Shown here piece after piece: positions 59,180 through 64,000 of a DNA stretch of 64,000 bases (position 1 is the stretch's first letter; each line of letters opens with the position of its first letter). A program made the position numbers and the translations under genes. The DNA lies in contig NZ_AP025943.1 in assembly GCF_026072915.1 (NCBI RefSeq), positions 2,728,001-2,792,000 of the forward strand, given 5' to 3'. The notes under the pieces were generated by a model that searched no databases, was not told where the DNA came from, and was given only the letters and a program-made list of their open reading frames with translations. This DNA comes from Akkermansia biwaensis (GTDB lineage: Bacteria > Verrucomicrobiota > Verrucomicrobiia > Verrucomicrobiales > Akkermansiaceae).

Positions 59180-60550
59180 ATGATCAGTTTTACGAATATC
59201 AGCGGGGCCGAAGAGATCGGGGCCAATTGTTATCTGCTTGAAATGGACGGCACCCGGGTAGTGCTTGACAGCGGGATGCACCCCAAGAGGGAGGGGCTGG
59301 CGGCCATGCCGCAGTTTGACGTTCTGGAACCCAATTCCGTGGAAGCCGTTTTCCTGAGCCATTCCCATCTGGACCATCTGGGCACCTTGCCCGTGCTGCA
59401 GGAGAAGCAGCCCGCGGCGGAAGTATTCATGACGCCCGCCGCCGCCGCCCTGTCTGAAGTGATGCTGCATAATTCCGTGAACGTGATGAGCGCCAAGAGA
59501 CTGGACCTGGGCATCGTGGAATATCCCTTCTTCACCCATGCGGACCTGGACCGGCTGTCCGACTCCTGGAACGCCAAGTCCTGCAATGAGGTGTTCCGCG
59601 TGGGCTTCCGCCAGAATCTGCTGGCCACCTTTTACGATGCCGGGCACATTCTGGGGTCCGCCGGGGTAATGCTGGAGAGCGAGTCCGGCCATACGGTGTT
59701 TTATACCGGAGACGTGCAGTTTGAGAACCAGAGCATGATTCCGGGAGCGGATTTCCCAGAATCCGGCGTAGATACGCTGATTATGGAATGCACGCGCGGC
59801 GGCTTCCAGCGCAGCGCCCATTATTCCCGGCCCGAGGAAATGGTGCGGTTCGGACAGGCCATTGCGGATACGCTGGAACGCGGGGGCGCGGTTCTGATCC
59901 CCGTATTCGCCATCGGCAAGAGCCAGGAAATGCTATTCAACATCCACCGTTTCAAGCAGCAGGGCGTGATCCCGGCCAATACGCCCGTGTACTTCGGCGG
60001 CCTGAGTGCGAAAGTGTCTTTATTATATGACCGTTTTTCCGGGCTGACCCGGCGGCACGACCACGATTTCAAGCTCAAGGAGGAGATTCAGACCGTGCCG
60101 CTTCCGCGCAAGGGGAAAGCTCCGCTGGTCTGCACTCCCGGTAACATTTACGTGGTTTCCAGCGGCATGATGACGGAGAAGACGCTCTCCAACGTGATGG
60201 CGGAGCAGGTGCTTCCCCATGAGAAAAACGCCATTCTTTTCGTAGGGTATGCGGACCCCGATTCCCCTGCGGGCCAGCTGAAGACGACACCGCACGGCGA
60301 ACTGGTCAAGATGAGGCCCAACGGGCAGCCGGTGCGCCGCAAATGCACGATTGACTGCTTTGATTTTTCCGGCCACGCCACCCGCGATTCCCTGGTGGAT
60401 TACGCCGTGAAGCTGAAGCCTAAACAGGTGATTCTGGTGCACGGGGATCCGGACGCCGTGGAATGGATGCACGACACGCTGGCTTTCCGCATGCCGGATG
60501 CCGAGATCATCGCCCCCGTTCCGGGAAAACGCTATACGTTCGACTCATGA
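59180..60550 (+). CDS. beta-CASP metallo-beta-lactamase-fold ribonuclease
   Basis: A 456-residue RNA-processing metallohydrolase. The zinc motif SHSHLDHLG (HxHxDH), a later GH in DAGHILGSAGVML, and GDVQFEN build the MBL core; the beta-CASP domain is inserted near residues 200-330 (LIPVFAIGKSQEMLFNIH); the RMMBL end has FDFSGHATRDSLVDYAVKLKPKQVILVHGD. This is the CPSF-73/YSH1-like layout found in bacterial and archaeal nucleases. RNA targets are unknown. It overlaps tmk by four bases (ATGA). Confidence 0.93.
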   Translation: MISFTNISGAEEIGANCYLLEMDGTRVVLDSGMHPKREGLAAMPQFDVLEPNSVEAVFLSHSHLDHLGTLPVLQEKQPAAEVFMTPAAAALSEVMLHNSVNVMSAKRLDLGIVEYPFFTHADLDRLSDSWNAKSCNEVFRVGFRQNLLATFYDAGHILGSAGVMLESESGHTVFYTGDVQFENQSMIPGADFPESGVDTLIMECTRGGFQRSAHYSRPEEMVRFGQAIADTLERGGAVLIPVFAIGKSQEMLFNIHRFKQQGVIPANTPVYFGGLSAKVSLLYDRFSGLTRRHDHDFKLKEEIQTVPLPRKGKAPLVCTPGNIYVVSSGMMTEKTLSNVMAEQVLPHEKNAILFVGYADPDSPAGQLKTTPHGELVKMRPNGQPVRRKCTIDCFDFSGHATRDSLVDYAVKLKPKQVILVHGDPDAVEWMHDTLAFRMPDAEIIAPVPGKRYTFDS

Positions 60551-61167
60551 GCTTCACCGGACAGAGAAAAGGCAGGCTGATCGTCTTTGAAGGCATTGAC
60601 GGGACGGGGAAGTCCACCCACATCGGCCATTTGAGAAAGTATCTGGAAGACAGGGGCGTGGAAGTCGTGCAGAGTTTTGAACCCACGCGCGGCCCATGGG
60701 GCCGAATGCTCCGGGATTCCGCCGTGACGGGCCGCCTGTCCGTGCGGGAGGAGGTGGACCTGTTCCTGAAGGACAGGCGCGAACACGTGGAAACGCTGAT
60801 TGCCCCGGCATTGGCCCGCGGCGCGTGGGTGCTGCTGGACCGCTATTACCTTTCCATGATGGCCTACCAGGGCGCCCGCGGGGTGGACCCTGCCTCCATC
60901 CGCGCCGCCAATGAAGAATTCGCGCCCGTGCCGGATGCCGTGGTCTGGCTGGATATTCCCGTTTCCGCAGCCCTGGAGCGCATCGGCAGCCGCGGGGAAC
61001 GCGACGCGTTTGAAACGGAAGCCGGACTGACCGCCTGCCGCAGCGTTTTTGCCTCCGTTCATGAACCCTGGATGCTCCGCGTGGATGCGGACGCCGGACA
61101 GGAGGAAGTGGCGCGAAGAGTCCGGGAGGCCTTGCGGGAGTTTTTGCCGGAAAATACGGTGGAATAA
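60547..61167 (+). CDS. tmk: thymidylate kinase
   Basis: A 206-residue P-loop kinase that makes dTDP from dTMP. LIVFEGIDGTGKSTHIGHLRKYLE carries the P-loop, SFEPTRGPWGRML the DRx-like substrate loop region, WVLLDRYYLSMMAYQGARG the DR(Y/F) motif, and ERIGSRGERDAFE the lid. The start comes from the ATGA overlap with the preceding nuclease gene, so the two are likely translationally coupled. Confidence 0.96.
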   Translation: MSFTGQRKGRLIVFEGIDGTGKSTHIGHLRKYLEDRGVEVVQSFEPTRGPWGRMLRDSAVTGRLSVREEVDLFLKDRREHVETLIAPALARGAWVLLDRYYLSMMAYQGARGVDPASIRAANEEFAPVPDAVVWLDIPVSAALERIGSRGERDAFETEAGLTACRSVFASVHEPWMLRVDADAGQEEVARRVREALREFLPENTVE

Positions 61168-61251
61168 GGATTGAGGGCCGGACCAGGCATCACAGCCGGA
61201 ATCCGGATATTTTCCTCTGGCCTCTCTGCCCTTGATTTTTGATGACCGGGC

Positions 61252-61920
61252 TTATTGATCCGCGTAAACCGTCGGATCGGGGATTCCGGCTTCGCGGAAG
61301 GCTTCCCGGCGTTCCAGGCAGGTGGAGCAGGTTCCGCAGTGGATGCGGCCCCCCTTGTAGCAGGAATAGGTGCGGGAGAAGTCCACGCCCAGTTCCTGGC
61401 CCATCCGGGCGATGCCTCCCTTGGAGGAGTGGATGAAGGGGCGCAGGATGCCCAGCCCGGCGTAGGTCCCCAGCCGGATGGCTTCCGTCATGGCCGCCAT
61501 GAATTCCTCCCGGCAGTCCGGGTAGATGCTGTGGTCCCCGGAATGGGCGGCAATGACGAGCTGCTGCGCGCCGTGGCTTTCCGCAATCCCCGCCGCCATG
61601 GACAGGAAAATGCCGTTGCGGAAAGGGACGACGGTCTGCTTCATCAGTTCTGCGTCGTATGTTCCGTCCGGAATATCGTCCGCGCCGGAAAGAAGAGCGG
61701 ATTTCAAATGGGCGGCAATAGGGGTGATGTCGACAATGCGGTGTTCTACGCCGAGACTGGCCGCCTGCCACGCGGCGCATTCCAGCTCCCGTTCGGCGTG
61801 GTTGGAGGCATAGTCAAAGCTGAGGGCCAGCTTCACGTGGTGGTTTTTGTGCGCCCAGTGCAGGGCCACGCTGGAGTCCAGGCCTCCGCTGAGCAGAACG
61901 GCGGTTTCCATTCTTTCCAT
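61252..61920 (-). CDS. queC: 7-cyano-7-deazaguanine synthase
   Basis: A 222-residue enzyme of queuosine synthesis that converts 7-carboxy-7-deazaguanine to preQ0. The ATP-pyrophosphatase loop LLSGGLDSSVAL, the segment PFRNGIFLSMAAGIAESHGA, IAAHSGDHSIYPDCR and the four zinc cysteines in SCYKGGRIHCGTCSTCLERR are all present. The start MERMETAV is preferred over TTG four codons upstream. It follows queF by 15 bases. Confidence 0.97.
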   Translation of the reverse strand: MERMETAVLLSGGLDSSVALHWAHKNHHVKLALSFDYASNHAERELECAAWQAASLGVEHRIVDITPIAAHLKSALLSGADDIPDGTYDAELMKQTVVPFRNGIFLSMAAGIAESHGAQQLVIAAHSGDHSIYPDCREEFMAAMTEAIRLGTYAGLGILRPFIHSSKGGIARMGQELGVDFSRTYSCYKGGRIHCGTCSTCLERREAFREAGIPDPTVYADQ

Positions 61921-61935
61921 GGCGGTCTTCAAGGG

Positions 61936-62343
61936 TTAAAGGGGGCGGTTTTCAGGATTGTGCTCGGCCATGGCGGTGAGCTGGATGCCGCCGCGGGGGG
62001 AGAACCTGCCCTCCACCTTCAGCCAGCGGGGGGAGATGGCCGCCACGAGGTCGTCCGTGATGCGGTTGACGATTTGTTCGTTGAAGGCGGGATAGTTGCG
62101 GTAGGAAGCCAGGTAGTACTTGAGGGACTTGGTTTCCACACAGTGTCCGTCCGGCACGTAGGTGATCGTCAGGTGGCAGGAATCCGGCTGGCCGGTGACG
62201 GGGCAGAGGGAGGAAAATTCGTGCGTGTCCAGCGTGATGGTGTAGGGGCGGGTGCCGCGGTTGGGGAAGGATTCCAGCTTGGCGTCGTCCGGACTGGTGA
62301 AGAAGGAGCTTTGGGAGCCGAGAAGGGTCAGATTGTCAGACAT
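61936..62343 (-). CDS. queF: NADPH-dependent 7-cyano-7-deazaguanine reductase
   Basis: A 135-residue YkvM-type QueF that reduces preQ0 to preQ1, the step after QueC. Catalytic Cys47 and Asp54 lie in SSLCPVTGQPDSCHL, and the substrate and NADPH motif is VETKSLKYYLASYRN. The length is that of the single-domain class. queF and queC form a two-gene operon; queD and queE are not in the window. Confidence 0.97.
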   Translation of the reverse strand: MSDNLTLLGSQSSFFTSPDDAKLESFPNRGTRPYTITLDTHEFSSLCPVTGQPDSCHLTITYVPDGHCVETKSLKYYLASYRNYPAFNEQIVNRITDDLVAAISPRWLKVEGRFSPRGGIQLTAMAEHNPENRPL

Positions 62344-62376
62344 GGTTGGTTGATATGATGGTGAAGGACGGGAAGT

Positions 62377-64000
62377 TCATTCTTCCCGTGGAGAAGCTTT
62401 TGGTTTTTCCTCAGGCTGCCTGCCGGGGAACTCTTTCACGTACAGGTCCTGCTGGGGGAAGGGGATAGAGATGCCGTACTCGTTGAACGCATGATAGATG
62501 CGTTCGCGCACCGTGGAAAGGCTGGAGGCTTTCGTCATGACGGGAATCCACACCCATACGCCGAGATTCACGGAGCTGTCTCCGAAGCTGTCCAGAACCA
62601 CGCTGGTTTTCTTGATCTTGGAAAGAAAGGGCAGAGAGGAGAGTGCTTCCAAAACGATGCCGCGCGCCTTTTCTACGTCCGTACCGTAGGAAATGCCCAC
62701 CTCCACCTTCACGCATTCGAATTTGTGGTTGCGGGTCATGTTCCGGAAGTTTTTGTTGAAGAGCTGGGAATTCTGGAAGGCGATGATGGAGCCGTCCAGC
62801 GTTTCGATCATCGTGGAACGGTACCCCAGGGAGGAAACGCGCCCCCGGTAGCCGTCGCATTCAATCATGTCCCCCTGCCGCAGGCGCCCCAGCATCAGGG
62901 AGAGGCCGCTGATGATGTTTTCAATGGTGTCTTTCAGGGCGAAGCCTATCCCCATGCTCAAGCCGCCCATGACCATCAGGATGCCGTTGTAGTTGGCATT
63001 CATGATGACCAGGGACGTGAAGACGAACAGCCCCCACAGGAACAGGGTGGAGAGCGTGACAAAGGTGGGGATGGTGCCTACTTCATAGTTTTCTCCGTAG
63101 ATTTCCCGGAGCGTGTTTTTTCCCAGGAAGATGAGGTAGTTGAGCACGATGGCGATCAGGATGACCAGAATGACGTGGCCCCAGCTGAAGGTGATGAGGT
63201 CCTTGATTTCCGTAGTGGCGTAAATCTTGCTGATGATGAGGTCCCCCATGTCGAAGGTGGCGGCGGGCCAGATCAGGCTGAACAGGATGAGGAAGATGGC
63301 CAGGCAGGGCAGGACGAGCTTGGAGATGAAAGGGCGGAACCAGACGATTTCCTTTTTGTTCCGCTCCTTCCGGCGTTTTTCATAATGGTGCAGCAGGTCC
63401 CACAGGCCCACCAGAAGAAGGATGCTGGTCATCAGCATGATCCAGGTCATCAGCACCAGGAAGGCCATGAAGCTGAAACCCGCCCAGCACAGGATGCTGC
63501 CCAGGATGGTGAGTACCAGGGAAATGGTGGCGAAAAAGCGGTCCAGCCGGGGCAGCCTGTGCCGCTGCCGCACCCAGGTCAGCAGGGAGAAAAGGGAAAC
63601 CAGGGTAAACAGGACGGGCATGGAGACGTTCACCACGATGTTGGGGGCCATGAACATGCGCAGCAGCATGAAGAAGCCGCCCAGCAGGAGATAGGGCATG
63701 TAGATGCGTATTCCCGCGTTGATGGTGCCGTATTTCAGGCGTGTGACCAGGGAAAAAAGGATGGCGCTGGTCAGCAGAAGGAATTCGGCCCCCAGGGAAG
63801 CCGCGCTTTTCAGCAGGTAGTCCGTGCTCTGCATTTCTGAAATGATGAGCAGCACGGCTATCAGGAGGATGGTGGTGACGTTGGTGAATGCGTGGCGCTT
63901 GTCGTAGTTCCCCGATTTTTCCAGCATTTTTTTGAAGCCCCAGCATACAATGGCGCGGGAGAGTAAGTAGGCACACAGGAGCATGCCCAGCAGGACCATT
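62377..64000 (-). CDS. MscS-family mechanosensitive ion channel, partial at window edge
   Basis: At least 540 residues with about ten membrane segments before the conserved channel domain. The pore-lining helix and adjacent loop are seen in GILMVMGGLSMGIGFALKDTIENIISGLSLMLGRLRQGDMIECDGYRGRV, followed by the beta domain (TMIETLDGSIIAFQNSQLFNKNFRNMTRN) and the C-terminal alpha-beta domain, as in large MscS/MscM proteins. It opens under membrane tension to release solutes. The frame is open at the window end, so the true N-terminus probably lies outside. It lies 33 bases upstream of queF in the same direction. Confidence 0.93.
   Translation of the reverse strand, partial: MVLLGMLLCAYLLSRAIVCWGFKKMLEKSGNYDKRHAFTNVTTILLIAVLLIISEMQSTDYLLKSAASLGAEFLLLTSAILFSLVTRLKYGTINAGIRIYMPYLLLGGFFMLLRMFMAPNIVVNVSMPVLFTLVSLFSLLTWVRQRHRLPRLDRFFATISLVLTILGSILCWAGFSFMAFLVLMTWIMLMTSILLLVGLWDLLHHYEKRRKERNKKEIVWFRPFISKLVLPCLAIFLILFSLIWPAATFDMGDLIISKIYATTEIKDLITFSWGHVILVILIAIVLNYLIFLGKNTLREIYGENYEVGTIPTFVTLSTLFLWGLFVFTSLVIMNANYNGILMVMGGLSMGIGFALKDTIENIISGLSLMLGRLRQGDMIECDGYRGRVSSLGYRSTMIETLDGSIIAFQNSQLFNKNFRNMTRNHKFECVKVEVGISYGTDVEKARGIVLEALSSLPFLSKIKKTSVVLDSFGDSSVNLGVWVWIPVMTKASSLSTVRERIYHAFNEYGISIPFPQQDLYVKEFPGRQPEEKPKASPREE

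Overview
The window looks like a chromosomal stretch of a moderately GC-rich, Akkermansia-like Verrucomicrobiota bacterium. This is inferred from gene content: a PEP-CTERM protein with autotransporter-type beta-strand repeats, an alternative complex III cluster, a Jag-type KH/R3H protein, intracellular alpha-glucan enzymes, and a general lack of strong Shine-Dalgarno sequences. No species call can be proved from sequence reading alone.

Layout. 0-7.7 kb: tRNA-Val, a 2053-residue Rhs/YD-repeat protein with 76 consecutive serines, and a DUF3592-type membrane protein behind its AT-rich tip. 7.7-22.5 kb: a large-subunit catalase (katE), a KH/R3H RNA-binding protein, bifunctional putA, a DUF1287 protein, purD, a DUF2207 membrane protein, a YbjQ-like protein, a lipoprotein, a decayed small gene and tRNA-Gln. 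22.6-28 kb: a lone Panacea (SocA-like) protein and a 1524-residue S6-type serine protease with beta-strand repeats and a PEP-CTERM tail. 28-32.5 kb: a sulfur and thiamine operon (metY-cysK-thiE-thiM) behind a promoter with a palindromic operator, next to an Rrf2 regulator. 33-36.5 kb: ssb, then tonB-exbB-exbD-def. 36.6-38.2 kb: a structured intergenic segment and an sdpR-sdpI pair with palindromic operators. 38.5-43.7 kb: alpha-glucan enzymes (a GH57-like protein lacking its nucleophile, a GT4 glucan synthase-like enzyme, a GH31 alpha-glucosidase). 43.7-45.7 kb: an isochorismate-synthase-like gene and an AbiC-like membrane protein. 45.8-52 kb: a compact actCDEF-like respiratory operon ending in a membrane and di-heme cytochrome c fusion. 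52-57 kb: ankyrin protein, a 2.5 kb insert of exported proteins bounded by about 240 bp direct repeats, and icd. 57-64 kb: DUF4230-like and YkvA proteins, an exported protein, a beta-CASP nuclease with tmk, queF-queC, and the C-terminal part of an MscS-type channel.

The most interesting points are: the direct repeats built from the ankyrin/icd junction, which record an insertion or recombination event; the GH57 protein with Gly at the nucleophile position; an S6 protease domain on a PEP-CTERM carrier with no beta-barrel; an act cluster without actA/actB but with an unusual fusion; a convincing operator over the metY promoter next to an Rrf2 gene; a multi-helix intergenic element near 36.85 kb; and several promoters whose -10 boxes lie so close to the start codon that the mRNAs would be nearly leaderless.
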